Positions 1 through 9,206 are shown, numbered from the stretch's first letter. The stretch: DNA of 64,000 nucleotides from Streptomyces fulvoviolaceus (GCF_000718165.1 NZ_JOEY01000022.1:1-64000); one strand, 5' to 3'. The notes: a model not told the origin generated them from the letters alone. Made by a program: numbers and translations.

Positions 1-1
1 A

Positions 2-1252
2 CTCGCCCCCCACTCCCCCCCCGCCCCCCCGCCCCGCCCCTTCCTCGCCCCCTCCGAACGCACCCCCGACCACACCGCCGCCCAGCTCTACGGCGAGCGC
101 TGGATGTTCCACGGGCCGGCGTTCCAGGGCGTCACCGACCTCACCGCGATCGGCGAGCACCACATCCGCGGTGTCATCACCACCCCTCCCGCCCCCGGAG
201 CCCTCCTCGACAACGTCGGCCAGATCCTCGGCTACTGGATCATGGCGACCCGCACCGAGCGGACCGTCGTCTTCCCCGTCCAGATGCAGCAGATGCGCTT
301 CTACGGCCCCCACCCGAGCCCCGGCACGGAAGTGGAGTGCCTGGTGCGGATCACGTCCCTGACCGACACCGCGCTGGAAGCCGACGTCCACCTCACGGTC
401 GGCGGACGGACCTGGGCGCAGCTCACCGGCTGGCAGGACCGCCGCTTCGACAACGACCCCAAGACCCGTCCCGTGGAGCGCTTCCCCGAGCGCAACACCC
501 TCTCCGAGGCCCGCCCCGGCGGCTGGTCCCTCCTCCACGAACGCTGGCCGGACCTCGCTTCGCGCGACCTGATCATGCGCAACTCGCTGAGCAGCGCGGA
601 GCGTTCGCAGTACGCCGAGCACGCCCCACGCGGCCGCAGGCAGTGGCTGCTGGGCCGGATCGCGGTCAAGGACGCCGTACGGCAGTGGCTGTGGGACCAC
701 CGCGAGGGCCCGGTCTTCCCGGCGGAGATCCGGGTGCACAACGACGCGTCGGGCCGCCCGTACGTCACCGGGCTGCACGGCCGCACCCTGCCCCCGCTGG
801 ACGTCTCGCTCGCCCACCGCGCCGAGTCCGCGGTCGCGATCGTACGGCCGCGCACGCCCGGACCCGGCCCCGGCATCGACCTCGAAGAGGTCGCCGAACG
901 CGCCCCGGCGACCTTCGCCACCGCGCTCGATGCGGCCGAACTCCGGCTCCTGCACGACCGATGCGCCGCCGCCGGCGAGTCCGAGGCGCTGTGGTTCACC
1001 CGGTTCTGGGCCGCCAAGGAGGCGGTCGCCAAGGCGGAGGGCACGGGGTTCGGCGGGCGTCCGCGGGACTTCACAGTGCGCGAAGTGACCGACGGCGACC
1101 GGCTGTTGGTCTCCGGACGCCTGAAACGCGCGTACACCGTGCACCACGAGCGCACCGCCAATCCCCCCGGACTGCCCGCCAGGGACTACGTCGTGGCCTG
1201 GACCGCAGGGCCTGTGCAAGAAGACCGCGAAGAGGAGACGTACGACCGATGA
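2..1252 (+). CDS. Iterative PKS / PUFA-synthase-like protein, C-terminal part (DH + 4'-phosphopantetheinyl transferase), 5' truncated
   Basis: The frame is open to the window edge, so only the C-terminal 416 residues are visible. The first part is the end of a hot-dog dehydratase domain: a GPAFQG segment, then LLDNVGQ, which fits the D..Q pair of the second DH half. From about residue 175 on is a Sfp/AcpS-type phosphopantetheinyl transferase, with DVSLAH, the Mg-binding GIDLEEV (near base 872) and FWAAKEAVAKAEG (near 1003). A transferase fused at the end of a PKS is typical of enediyne, PUFA-type and some HglE-type synthases. It would activate its own carrier domain or the free ACP encoded next. 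The exact class cannot be decided without the KS domain. Confidence 0.85.
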   Translation, partial: LAPHSPPAPPPRPFLAPSERTPDHTAAQLYGERWMFHGPAFQGVTDLTAIGEHHIRGVITTPPAPGALLDNVGQILGYWIMATRTERTVVFPVQMQQMRFYGPHPSPGTEVECLVRITSLTDTALEADVHLTVGGRTWAQLTGWQDRRFDNDPKTRPVERFPERNTLSEARPGGWSLLHERWPDLASRDLIMRNSLSSAERSQYAEHAPRGRRQWLLGRIAVKDAVRQWLWDHREGPVFPAEIRVHNDASGRPYVTGLHGRTLPPLDVSLAHRAESAVAIVRPRTPGPGPGIDLEEVAERAPATFATALDAAELRLLHDRCAAAGESEALWFTRFWAAKEAVAKAEGTGFGGRPRDFTVREVTDGDRLLVSGRLKRAYTVHHERTANPPGLPARDYVVAWTAGPVQEDREEETYDR

Positions 1253-1542
1253 ACCCGCAAGAACAGGCGGTCCTCGCCGACATCACGGACCTGCTCACCA
1301 AGCTCCTGGAGGACGAGTACGGCCTCGACGACGTCGAGATCGACATGGCGACCACCTTCAACCGCGATCTGGAGCTGGAGAGCATCGACCTGGTGACGCT
1401 CGCCGGCCTGCTGGAGGAGAAGTACGGCCGGCAGGTCAACTTCGCCGAGTTCCTCGCCGGTATGGAGTTCGACGAGATCATCGAGCTCACCGTCGGCCGG
1501 CTCGTCGAGTACGTCGTGCAGAGCCTCAAGGCGGCGGGCTGA
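1249..1542 (+). CDS. Acyl carrier protein
   Basis: A 97-residue acidic four-helix carrier protein. The phosphopantetheine site is the serine in DLELESIDLV. The start codon overlaps the PKS stop (ATGA) with a good ribosome site (AGAGGAG, 1231-1237), so the two are translationally coupled. It is probably loaded by the PPTase domain fused to the preceding PKS. The ESIDL context and the isolated position fit a specialised carrier for this cluster rather than the housekeeping fatty-acid ACP. Confidence 0.93.
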   Translation: MNPQEQAVLADITDLLTKLLEDEYGLDDVEIDMATTFNRDLELESIDLVTLAGLLEEKYGRQVNFAEFLAGMEFDEIIELTVGRLVEYVVQSLKAAG

Positions 1543-1545
1543 GCG

Positions 1546-2349
1546 ATGGCGATCGTCGACACCGGGCAACTCCGGCTGCATGTACAGAGGATGGGCCCCC
1601 GGGACGGCAGCGCGCCCACCGCCACGGTGGTGCTGGTCCACGGTCTGCTCACCGACAGCCTGGCCAGCTACTACTTCACCATCGCCCCGCCATTCGCGGC
1701 GGCCGGTCTCGACGTGATCATGTACGACCTGCGCGGCCACGGCCGCAGCGGGCGCCCGGAGAGCGGCTACACCCTCGACGACAACATCGACGACCTGGAG
1801 GCCCTCCTCGACCGGCTGGAGGTGACCGGCCCGGTCCATCTGGTCGGCAACTCCTACGGCGGCACGATCGCCTTCGGCTACGCCGCCCGCCACCCGGAAC
1901 GGGCGGCCAGCGTCTCCCTGATCGAGTCCGAGCCCGCGTCCGCGACCTGGGCGCCGAAGCTCGGCGGCATCCTGCAACGTGTCCTGCACCAGCTGGCGCA
2001 CAACGAGGACGACGCGCTGGCCTGGATCACCGTCCACCGCGGCCACAACACGGCCCGCCTGGCCAAGGGCGCGGCCCGCCTGGCCCGGGAGACCAGCCTG
2101 CCCCAGGACATCCCGGCCAGCCGGGTGTTGACGGAGGATCAGATCGCCGCCGTACGCTGCCCGGTCCTCGGCGTCTACGGCGGCGACTCCGATCTCGCCC
2201 TGCTGGCACCGTGGCTGGAGAAGGTGCTGCCCGACTGCCGGACCGTGGTGGTGCCGGGGCACGAACACTCGGTGCTGGTGGAGGCGGCGGGTGTCGTCGG
2301 CGGCCACATCCTGGAGCTGATCGAAAAGGCACAGGTGGCCGCCCGGTGA
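1546..2349 (+). CDS. Alpha/beta hydrolase, likely thioesterase or lipase-like cluster enzyme
   Basis: A 267-residue alpha/beta hydrolase. It has the oxyanion HG loop (VLVHGLL), a nucleophile elbow GNSYGG (Ser), and a late GHEHSVL that supplies the catalytic His. There is no signal peptide. It starts 3 bases after the ACP stop and overlaps the next gene by 4 bases, so it belongs to the PKS operon. Its position right after a free ACP suggests it releases or edits the acyl chain. That is inferred from context, because the fold alone does not give the substrate. Confidence 0.85.
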   Translation: MAIVDTGQLRLHVQRMGPRDGSAPTATVVLVHGLLTDSLASYYFTIAPPFAAAGLDVIMYDLRGHGRSGRPESGYTLDDNIDDLEALLDRLEVTGPVHLVGNSYGGTIAFGYAARHPERAASVSLIESEPASATWAPKLGGILQRVLHQLAHNEDDALAWITVHRGHNTARLAKGAARLARETSLPQDIPASRVLTEDQIAAVRCPVLGVYGGDSDLALLAPWLEKVLPDCRTVVVPGHEHSVLVEAAGVVGGHILELIEKAQVAAR

Positions 2350-3530
2350 GCAGGTTCCTGTTCGTCGTGCCGCCGCTGGTGGGGCACATCAACCCGGCGG
2401 TCGGCGTGGCGGCCGAACTGTCCCAGCGGGGGCATGAGTTGGCGTGGGCCTGCGCCGATCCCGGGCTCGTCCGGCAACTGGCGGGCGACGCGGTTGTGTT
2501 CCCGTGTGCCGGACCCGTGCCGGGCACGGGCGACGGCGTACGACCTCCGGAGATCCGTGGCCCGGAGGCGCTGAAGTTCCTGTGGGAGCGGTTCCTGGTG
2601 CCGCTCGCCGACGACATGGCGCCCGGCGTGGAGGCGGCCGTCCGCGACTTCCGCCCCGACGTGGTCGTCGCCGACCAACAGGCCCTGGCCGGAGGCCTGG
2701 TGGCGGAGCGGCTGGGCATCCCGTGGGCCACCTCCGCGACCACCTCGGCCGAGTTCACCGACGTGCTGGCGGGCATGCCGAAGGTCGCGGACTGGCTGGA
2801 CGGGGTTCTCCAGGGCCTCCGCGGCCGCATCGGCGACCCGTCGGGAACAGCCGACCCCCGCTTCTCCCCGCACCTCGTACTCGGCTTCAGCACACGGGAG
2901 TTGGTCGGTTCCGACGCCATGACGGGCGAGCAGATCCGCTGGGTCGGCCCGTCGATCGCACCCCGCCCGACGCCACCCGGCTTCCCCTGGGACTGGCTCG
3001 ACCCGTCCCGCGCCACGGTCCTGGTCACCCTCGGCACCGCCAACACCGACGTCGGCGCCCGCTTCCTCACGGAGTGCCTGAGCGCGCTGCGGGTTCGGGC
3101 GGACCGGGTGCAGGCGGTGATCGTGGATCCGGGAGGCGCGCTCGGGGAGACCACGGCCGACGACAAGGACGTACTGATCGTCCCCTCGGTCCCCCAACTC
3201 CCGCTCCTCGAACGGGTCGACGCGGTCGTCTGCCACGCCGGGCACAACACCGTCTGCGAGGCCCTCTGGCACGGTGTCCCTCTCGTCGTGGCCCCCATCC
3301 GGGACGACCAGCCGGTCGTGGCCGGACAGGTGACCGACGCGGGGGCGGGCATCCGCGTCCGGTTCGGCAGGGTGCCCGCCGTGAAGCTGGGGCTTGCGCT
3401 CGACGCCGTACTCCACGAACCCGGCTACCGTGCCGCGGCCGGCCGCATCCGTACGGCGTTCCGGGCGGCCGGCGGCACGGGTGCTGCCGCGAGCCATCTG
3501 GAGCGGATCGCTCCGCTGGAGGCGCGGTGA
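2346..3530 (+). CDS. GT1 / macrolide-type glycosyltransferase
   Basis: A 394-residue GT-B glycosyltransferase of the MGT/UGT type. The N-terminal acceptor domain has VPPLVGHINP, with the usual catalytic His. The C-terminal nucleotide-sugar domain has VTLGTANTD, then CHAGHNTVCEALWHGVP and DDQPVVA. I chose the GTG at 2346 because it overlaps the hydrolase stop (GTGA) and gives the canonical N-terminus; a longer frame upstream lacks family sequence. It probably glycosylates the lipid or polyketide made by the upstream enzymes. The sugar cannot be predicted. Confidence 0.9.
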   Translation: MSRFLFVVPPLVGHINPAVGVAAELSQRGHELAWACADPGLVRQLAGDAVVFPCAGPVPGTGDGVRPPEIRGPEALKFLWERFLVPLADDMAPGVEAAVRDFRPDVVVADQQALAGGLVAERLGIPWATSATTSAEFTDVLAGMPKVADWLDGVLQGLRGRIGDPSGTADPRFSPHLVLGFSTRELVGSDAMTGEQIRWVGPSIAPRPTPPGFPWDWLDPSRATVLVTLGTANTDVGARFLTECLSALRVRADRVQAVIVDPGGALGETTADDKDVLIVPSVPQLPLLERVDAVVCHAGHNTVCEALWHGVPLVVAPIRDDQPVVAGQVTDAGAGIRVRFGRVPAVKLGLALDAVLHEPGYRAAAGRIRTAFRAAGGTGAAASHLERIAPLEAR

Positions 3531-3571
3531 CTGACCCGCAGGCCGGCACGGTGACTGATCCGCGGGCCGGT

Positions 3572-3632
3572 GGGGGCTGGTCGCGCCCACGTGGCGAAGC
3601 CGCATATCGACACGGCCCGCGCCCCTTCAGGG
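3572..3632 (-). repeat. Streptomyces-type interspersed palindromic repeat, copy 1 (long form, inverted)
   Basis: This stretch contains CTGGTCGCGCCCACGTGGCG, then AGCCGCATATCGACACGG and CCGCGCCCC. It is the reverse orientation of the long-form element seen at 33504, 41352, 53643 and 60935. It fills most of the gap between the glycosyltransferase and the methyltransferase. The internal self-complementarity (GCCGC/GCGGC, GCGCC) would fold in RNA and could protect or terminate transcripts. Confidence 0.8.
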
Positions 3633-3663
3633 CGCTGCCCTCGACGCCCCTCAAGGAGGAACA

Positions 3664-4755
3664 GTGAGCAACGCCCCCGACAGCGAACCCGAGGCGCCCA
3701 CGAGCCGCGCCGACCAGGTCGCCGCCCTGCGGCCCACCTATCAGGCCGACCTGGCCGACGGCCTGGACCGCTTCTTCGAACCCCGCCGCACCACGTGCCC
3801 CTGGTGCGGTTCGGAGCAGCTGAAGACGCGTCTGCGCACCAAGGATCTGCTCCAGCACAAGCCGGGCCGTTTCGTCCTCGACCGTTGCCAGGACTGCCGG
3901 CACACCTTCCAGAACCCCCGGCTCAGCGAGGCGGGCCTGGAGTTCTACTACCGGGACTTCTACGACGGTCTGGGCGAGAAGCAGCTCGGCAACACCTTCG
4001 CGGGCCGGACCCGGATGTACGAACAGCGGGCCGAGTCCCTGCTCCCCTTCGCCCCGTCCCCCAAGAACTGGCTGGACGTCGGCACGGGCCACGGCCACTT
4101 CTGTGAGTCGGCGCACAAGGTCTACCCCGGCACGACCTTCGACGGCCTCGACTTCACCGACGGCGCCGAACTCGCCGAGCGCGCCGGCCGGGTGGAGCGC
4201 GGTTACCGCGGCAGCTTCCCCGAACTGGCCCCGGACCTCGCCGGTCACTACGACGTCGTCAGCATGTTCCACTACCTGGAGCACAGCACCCAGCCCGGCC
4301 TCGAACTCCGCGCCGCGTACCAGGCGATCCGCCCCGGCGGCCACCTCATGATCGAGGTCCCGGACCCCGACAGCCGTTACGCCCGGCTCCTCGGCCGCTG
4401 GTGGCTGCCCTGGCTGCAGCCGCAGCACCTGCACTTCGTCCCGGTCGAGAACCTCCGCCGCCGGCTGACGGACCTCGGCTTCACGGTGGTCGCGGAACAG
4501 CACGCCGAACCGCACGACCCGGTCGACCTGCTGGCAGCGGCCTGGCTGGCCCTGGACGCGGCCGCGCCCCGCGACAACCTGCCGTGGCTGCCCACCCCGC
4601 CGAACGCCCTCCGCCGCATACTGCGTGCGGGCATGCTCCTCGCCGGCGTCCCGGCCCTCCTGCTGGGCACGGCCCTCGACCGCTTCGCGGTCAAGCCCCT
4701 GTCCCACCGGCTGGGCCTGTCCAACGCCTACCGGCTGGTGGCCCGCCGGGACTGA
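3664..4755 (+). CDS. Class I SAM-dependent methyltransferase with N-terminal zinc-ribbon-like segment
   Basis: A 363-residue protein. Cys45/Cys48 and Cys75/Cys78 form a CxxC...CxxC zinc-knuckle-like module. The Rossmann SAM-binding motif is DVGTGHG at 138-144, followed by a Methyltransf_23-like core (FHYLEHSTQPG, MIEVPDPDS). The last 45 residues include a hydrophobic helix (MLLAGVPALLLGTALDRF), suggesting peripheral membrane contact. It starts after AAGGAGGA (3654-3661). Together with the glycosyltransferase and the flippase-like protein it fits tailoring of a membrane-bound glycolipid or polyketide. Methyl acceptor unknown. Confidence 0.85.
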   Translation: MSNAPDSEPEAPTSRADQVAALRPTYQADLADGLDRFFEPRRTTCPWCGSEQLKTRLRTKDLLQHKPGRFVLDRCQDCRHTFQNPRLSEAGLEFYYRDFYDGLGEKQLGNTFAGRTRMYEQRAESLLPFAPSPKNWLDVGTGHGHFCESAHKVYPGTTFDGLDFTDGAELAERAGRVERGYRGSFPELAPDLAGHYDVVSMFHYLEHSTQPGLELRAAYQAIRPGGHLMIEVPDPDSRYARLLGRWWLPWLQPQHLHFVPVENLRRRLTDLGFTVVAEQHAEPHDPVDLLAAAWLALDAAAPRDNLPWLPTPPNALRRILRAGMLLAGVPALLLGTALDRFAVKPLSHRLGLSNAYRLVARRD

Positions 4756-4945
4756 GCATCCGCGGGCCACTCGTTGGGCACACTCCGAGAAGGCGTGTCG
4801 TCCACCCGCCGGAACGGCTTCGGCTGCCGGACACCGGAACGTCACACCGGGCGGGAACGTTTCCGCCGTCCCCCTCTGCCTCGCCTGCATCCGTCATGAC
4901 CCACTCCCCGTGTGTGGGGCGCGACGCGAAAGGACGACGTGCGCC

Positions 4946-5977
4946 GTGACCCTGCTCCCGGTCGAAGGTCCCACCGGACCGCACCCCACGCCCATATCCG
5001 TCCCCGTCCCCACTCCGGATCCCGCCCGGTCTCCCCGCTCCCTCACACGCCTGGCCCGCCGGCTGCTCACCCTGCTCCCCCTCCTCCTGATCGGGGTGTG
5101 GGCGGCGCTGGACTGGCGTGCCCTGTACGACGGCGCCGCCCGGCTGGCCTCCGCCGACCCCTGGTGGCTGCTCGTCGGGCTCCTGTTCACCTGCCTGTTC
5201 TGGCTGTCCGCCGCGTGCGTCCGGCAAGGCGCCCTGCCGGAGCGGCTGCCGCCGGGACTCCTGGTGGCCTCTCAGTTCGCCGCCGGTGCCGCGAACCACG
5301 TGCTCCCGGCGAGCATCGGCGCCCACGCCGTCACCCTGCGCTTCCTGCAACGACAGGGCATCCCGCTGGCCCGGGCCACCGCGTCGCTGGCCCTGTACTC
5401 GCTGGTCAGGCCGATCGCGAAGACGGTGGTGCTGCTCGGCTTCCTGCTCGCCCTGCCCGATCTGCTGCGGCTCGGTGACCTCGTCGCGGACCGGCGCCTG
5501 CTGCTCCTGCCCGTCGGGGCCGCGACCCTCGGAATCGCCGTGCCTCTCCTGCTGGTGGCCCTCGTCCCCCGGCTGCGCCGCCCCGCGGCCGCTTTCGTGC
5601 GCACCGCCCTGACCGACGTACGCCTGCTGCACGCCCGCCCCTCCCGCGTCCTCGCCCTGTGGGGCGGCGCGGCCGCCGCGCCCCTGCTCCAGGCGAGCAT
5701 CATCCACGCGGTCGGCGCCTCGCTCGGGATGTCGCTGTCCTGGACGCAGGTGGCGTTCGCGTTCCTCATCGCGAGCACCGCGGTGGGGGCGGTGCCCGCA
5801 CCCGGCGGTATCGGCCCGGTGGACGCGGCGCTGGTGTTCACCCTGTCCTCCTGCTTCGGCACACCGGTCGGCCTGGCCACGGCGACCCTCATCGGCTACC
5901 GCGTCCTGACGGTGTGGCTGCCGCTGCTGCCGGGCGCGCTCGTCCTGTCGGCCCTCGTCCACCGAAAGGTGCTGTGA
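4946..5977 (+). CDS. Lysylphosphatidylglycerol-synthase-TM-like (COG0392) membrane protein
   Basis: A roughly 343-residue polytopic membrane protein with about eight hydrophobic helices. It matches the flippase-like transmembrane region of LPG synthases, including an ANHVLPASIGAHAV segment and a late PGGIGPVDAAL loop typical of the family. The GTG at 4946 follows AAAGGA (4929-4934); upstream frame extension is not family-like. The soluble aminoacyltransferase domain is absent, so this is the membrane part only. Closing a PKS-glycosyltransferase-methyltransferase cluster, it may flip the finished lipid across the membrane. Confidence 0.85.
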   Translation: MTLLPVEGPTGPHPTPISVPVPTPDPARSPRSLTRLARRLLTLLPLLLIGVWAALDWRALYDGAARLASADPWWLLVGLLFTCLFWLSAACVRQGALPERLPPGLLVASQFAAGAANHVLPASIGAHAVTLRFLQRQGIPLARATASLALYSLVRPIAKTVVLLGFLLALPDLLRLGDLVADRRLLLLPVGAATLGIAVPLLLVALVPRLRRPAAAFVRTALTDVRLLHARPSRVLALWGGAAAAPLLQASIIHAVGASLGMSLSWTQVAFAFLIASTAVGAVPAPGGIGPVDAALVFTLSSCFGTPVGLATATLIGYRVLTVWLPLLPGALVLSALVHRKVL

Positions 5978-5992
5978 GCACCCCTCGCCCCA

Positions 5993-6042
5993 TTGAATGA
6001 CTGATTCAACATCTCTAACATCAAGCGGTGGATGCATTCACC
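5993..6042. promoter_or_regulatory. Putative operators upstream of the GH84 gene
   Basis: Two dyads lie here: the perfect inverted repeat TTGAATGACTGATTCAA (5993-6009, 6-5-6) and the near-palindrome GGTGGATGCATTCACC (6027-6042). The TTGAAT arm resembles TTGAAYCA elements at the other promoters of this locus (9993, 11028, 16080, 22577). I infer binding by the RpiR regulator at 10091, but nothing here proves it. Confidence 0.5.
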
Positions 6043-6065
6043 AACGGCCTCCGGAAGGAGCATCC

Positions 6066-9000
6066 GTGCTTCCACCCACTCGCTTCAGACGTACGGCCAC
6101 CGCCCTGCTGATGGCCGTCGGCCTCGCGGTCCCGACGGCGCACGCGTCGGCGGCGCCGAGACAGAGCGCGCCCCAGGTCTGGCCGACCCCGCAGAACATG
6201 CACCTGGGACACGGCCGACTCACGGTCCCCGACCGGGTCGTGGAGGTCGTCGGCCCCGGCACCGACCCCTCGGCCCGCCGGGTCGTGGAGACCGCGCTGC
6301 GGGCCGCCGGAGCCGACCGGATCGTCACCGTCGACGCCGGCGACAAGCCTCCCGCGGCCGCGCTCACCGTCTACCTCGGCGGCCCGAAGGAGAACAGCGC
6401 CACCGGCAGGGCACTGAAACGCCTGGGCGCCGAGCCCCCGGCCGGCCTGGCCTCCGGGGGGTACGTCCTGGCGTCCGGCCGGAAGAACGGACAGGCACTC
6501 CTCGCCCTCTCCGGAGTCGACACCACCGGCACCTTCTACGCCGCCCAGACCCTGCGCCAACTGGTCACCAAGGCACGGGGCTTGCCCGAGGTGACCATCC
6601 GAGACTGGCCCACTGCCGCCCTGCGCGGAGTCATCGAGGGCTTCTACGGCACCCCCTGGACGCACGCCGAGCGCCTCAACCAGCTTGATTTCTACGGCCG
6701 TACGAAGCAGAACGTCTACGTCTACTCCCCCAAGGACGACGACTACCTGCGCGCCCGCTGGCGCGACCCGTACCCGGCGGCCGAACTGGCTCAGCTGAAG
6801 GAACTGGTGGACCGGGCCGACGCCAACCACGTCCGCTTCACCTACGCGCTCTCCCCCGGCCTGTCGGTCTGCTACTCCTCCGAGTCCGACATCAAGGCCC
6901 TCACCGCCAAGTTCGACTCGCTGTACGCGATCGGCGTCCGCTCCTTCGCGATTCCGCTGGACGACATCAGCTACACCAAGTGGAACTGCACCGAGGACGA
7001 GAAGGAGTTCGGCACCGGCGGCGGCGCGGCCGGAGCCGCACAGGCCCATCTCCTCAACGCCGTGTGGCAGCGGTTCTCCGCCGAACACACCGATCTGCAG
7101 CCCCTGGAGATGGTCCCCACCGAATACTCCGACCTCGCCGACTCCCCCTACAAGAAGGCCCTGCGGGAGCAGTTGGACCCGGACGTGGTCGTGGAGTGGA
7201 CCGGCGTCGGCGTGATCGCGCCCACCATCACCACCGAGCAGCTGAAGCAGGCGCGCGAGGTGTACGGCCACCCGATCCTGGTCTGGGACAACTACCCGGT
7301 CAACGACTACGTCACCAGCCGTCTCCTGCTCGGCCCCTACACGGGCCGCGAGCCGGGAGTCGCGAGCGCCGCGACCGGCGTGACCGCCAACCCGATGGTC
7401 CAGGGCGAGGCGAGCCGGATCGCACTGTTCACGTCCGCCGCCTATCTGTGGAACCCGGAGGCGTACGACCCCCGGGCCGCGTTCCTCGCCTCGGTACGGG
7501 ATCTGGCCGGAGCGGGGACCGGCGCCGCGAAATGGCTCCGCGTCTTCGCCGAGAACAACTACTCCTCCCAGCTCGACGCGACCGAGTCCCCCACCCTCAC
7601 CGGGCTCATCGCCGCCTTCCGCAAGGCGTACGAGCAGGACAGCGGACTCGACCGGGCCGCGGCCGAGTTGAGGTCCTACTTCGCCGACATGGCCGCCACC
7701 CCCGCCCAGTTGCGCGCCCGGCTCGACAACCCCGGGTTCCTCGACGAGACCTCCGCCTGGCTGGACAAGCTCGGCCGCTACGGCAGCGCGGGCGAGACCG
7801 CCGTAGACCTGCTGCTCGCCAACAAGAAGGGCGACACGGACGCCGTCACCACGTACTGGAACAAGCTCAGGTCCGAGCGCAAGGAACTGGACGCGATACC
7901 CCAGCAGGTGTCCCCCGGCGTGATGGACCAGTTCCTCTACACGACGATGCTGGAGAACGCCCCCGACCCCGGAGTCGACGCCTCCTTCACCCCCGCGTCC
8001 CTCTCCTTGAAGCCCGGCGCCTCCGAGACGGTGACTCTCCACTTCTCGGACAAGGAGGCCCGGACGGTCACCTGGACACTCGACGTCCCGGACGGTGTCA
8101 CCGCCTCCGCCACCGAGGGCACCGTGACCGTCCCGGCCGGGGGCAGCGCCTCGGCCACCGTCACCCTGACCGCGACCACCCAGGGCGTCCACTCCCTCGT
8201 CGTCTCGGGCACGGGCATCCTCGACCGGGCACTCCCGGTCCAGGTCACCGACGGAGGCGGATCGCCGACGGCCCTGACCGCCAACTTCAGTGGCGCGTCG
8301 GTGAGTTCCATCGACCTGGTCTCCGGGAAGAGCACGGACATCGCCGTGGGCAACAACCCGGGTGAGGTGGTCGTCAGCGCGGACGGGCGTACCGCCTACG
8401 CCGCGAACCAGGGCTCCAACACGGTCAGCGTCATCGACGTGGCGCAGGGGAAGGTCACCGCGACGGTCCCCGTCGGCCACGTCCCCGCCGGACTCGCGCT
8501 CACGCCGGACGGCCGTACGCTCTGGGTCGCCAACTACACGGACGGCACGGTCCAGCCCGTGGACACCGGCACGTTGACGGCGGGAACGCCCCTCCCCGTC
8601 GGCTCCGGGCCCGAGAACATGGCGATCACACCCGACGGCACATCCCTGTACGTGGCGAACATCCACGACAACACGGTGACCCCGGTCGACCTGAGCACCG
8701 GCAAGGCCGGCACCGCCGTCCCCGTAGGTCCCAACCCCTTCAACGTCGTGGCGGCGCCCGACGGAAAGACGGTGTACGTCTCCAACTCCGGCGGCTCGAC
8801 GGTGACCCCGATCGACACCGCCACGAACGACACCGAACCGACCCTCCTGGTCTCCGGCCAGGCCTACGGCCTCGCCCTCTCCCCGGACGGCCGCACCCTG
8901 TGGGTCAGCCCGAGCAACGGCGACACGGTCACCCCCGTAGACACGGTCACGGGCGCCCCCGGCACAGGCATCAAGGTCGGCAAGTCGGCCTTCGACGTAG

Positions 9001-9140
9001 CCCTGAACTGGAACGGCACCACGGCCTACGTCACCACGGCCGACGGAAACGCCCTGGTGCCAATCGACGTGGAGTCGCAGAAGGCAGGGGCCCCCTTCAC
9101 CACGGGCGCCTATCCACTAGCGGTAGCACTAACCCCCTAG
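6066..9140 (+). CDS. Secreted GH84 beta-N-acetylglucosaminidase with C-terminal YVTN beta-propeller
   Basis: A 1024-residue exported enzyme. The GTG at 6066 follows GGAAGGA (6054-6060) and gives a signal peptide ending near AHASAA. A GH84 N-terminal domain (WPTPQNMHLG) is followed by the catalytic barrel from about residue 186 (LRGVIEGFYGTPW), with the paired aspartates in LDDIS near residue 298; these catalyse substrate-assisted hydrolysis of terminal beta-GlcNAc. Then come a helical domain, an NPCBM/NEW3-like beta domain (about 640-730), and from about residue 742 repeated 'SPDGRTLWVA' blades of a YVTN propeller. The propeller is an unusual accessory and may bind polymer. It opens the glycan locus and has two putative operators upstream. 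Confidence 0.93.
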   Translation: MLPPTRFRRTATALLMAVGLAVPTAHASAAPRQSAPQVWPTPQNMHLGHGRLTVPDRVVEVVGPGTDPSARRVVETALRAAGADRIVTVDAGDKPPAAALTVYLGGPKENSATGRALKRLGAEPPAGLASGGYVLASGRKNGQALLALSGVDTTGTFYAAQTLRQLVTKARGLPEVTIRDWPTAALRGVIEGFYGTPWTHAERLNQLDFYGRTKQNVYVYSPKDDDYLRARWRDPYPAAELAQLKELVDRADANHVRFTYALSPGLSVCYSSESDIKALTAKFDSLYAIGVRSFAIPLDDISYTKWNCTEDEKEFGTGGGAAGAAQAHLLNAVWQRFSAEHTDLQPLEMVPTEYSDLADSPYKKALREQLDPDVVVEWTGVGVIAPTITTEQLKQAREVYGHPILVWDNYPVNDYVTSRLLLGPYTGREPGVASAATGVTANPMVQGEASRIALFTSAAYLWNPEAYDPRAAFLASVRDLAGAGTGAAKWLRVFAENNYSSQLDATESPTLTGLIAAFRKAYEQDSGLDRAAAELRSYFADMAATPAQLRARLDNPGFLDETSAWLDKLGRYGSAGETAVDLLLANKKGDTDAVTTYWNKLRSERKELDAIPQQVSPGVMDQFLYTTMLENAPDPGVDASFTPASLSLKPGASETVTLHFSDKEARTVTWTLDVPDGVTASATEGTVTVPAGGSASATVTLTATTQGVHSLVVSGTGILDRALPVQVTDGGGSPTALTANFSGASVSSIDLVSGKSTDIAVGNNPGEVVVSADGRTAYAANQGSNTVSVIDVAQGKVTATVPVGHVPAGLALTPDGRTLWVANYTDGTVQPVDTGTLTAGTPLPVGSGPENMAITPDGTSLYVANIHDNTVTPVDLSTGKAGTAVPVGPNPFNVVAAPDGKTVYVSNSGGSTVTPIDTATNDTEPTLLVSGQAYGLALSPDGRTLWVSPSNGDTVTPVDTVTGAPGTGIKVGKSAFDVALNWNGTTAYVTTADGNALVPIDVESQKAGAPFTTGAYPLAVALTP

Positions 9141-9181
9141 GGGCGCGGGGAACTGCGCGACCAGCCCCCACCGGCCCGCAG
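9134..9181 (+). repeat. Interspersed palindromic repeat, copy 2 (short form)
   Basis: The short-form element starts with CCCCCTAGGGGCGCGGGG, continues AACTGCGCGACCAGCC and ends CCCGCAG. It begins inside the last codons of the GH84 gene, so the repeat supplies the TAG stop. It lies between convergent genes (GH84 on +, SIS protein on -), where a stem-loop could act as a two-way transcript end. Confidence 0.8.
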
Positions 9182-9206
9182 CCGACCACACCCCTGAACG
9201 GAGCGC

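Noticed and set aside
2..5977. Calling the first region an enediyne cluster
   Set aside because: A DH-PPTase end is shared by enediyne, PUFA and HglE-type synthases and no KS or enediyne-specific accessory gene is visible.
6021..8666. An 881-codon open frame on the minus strand opposite the GH84 gene
   Set aside because: It is antisense to a clear GH84 enzyme and its translation is Gly/Arg/Asp-rich without any domain; high GC makes such shadows common.
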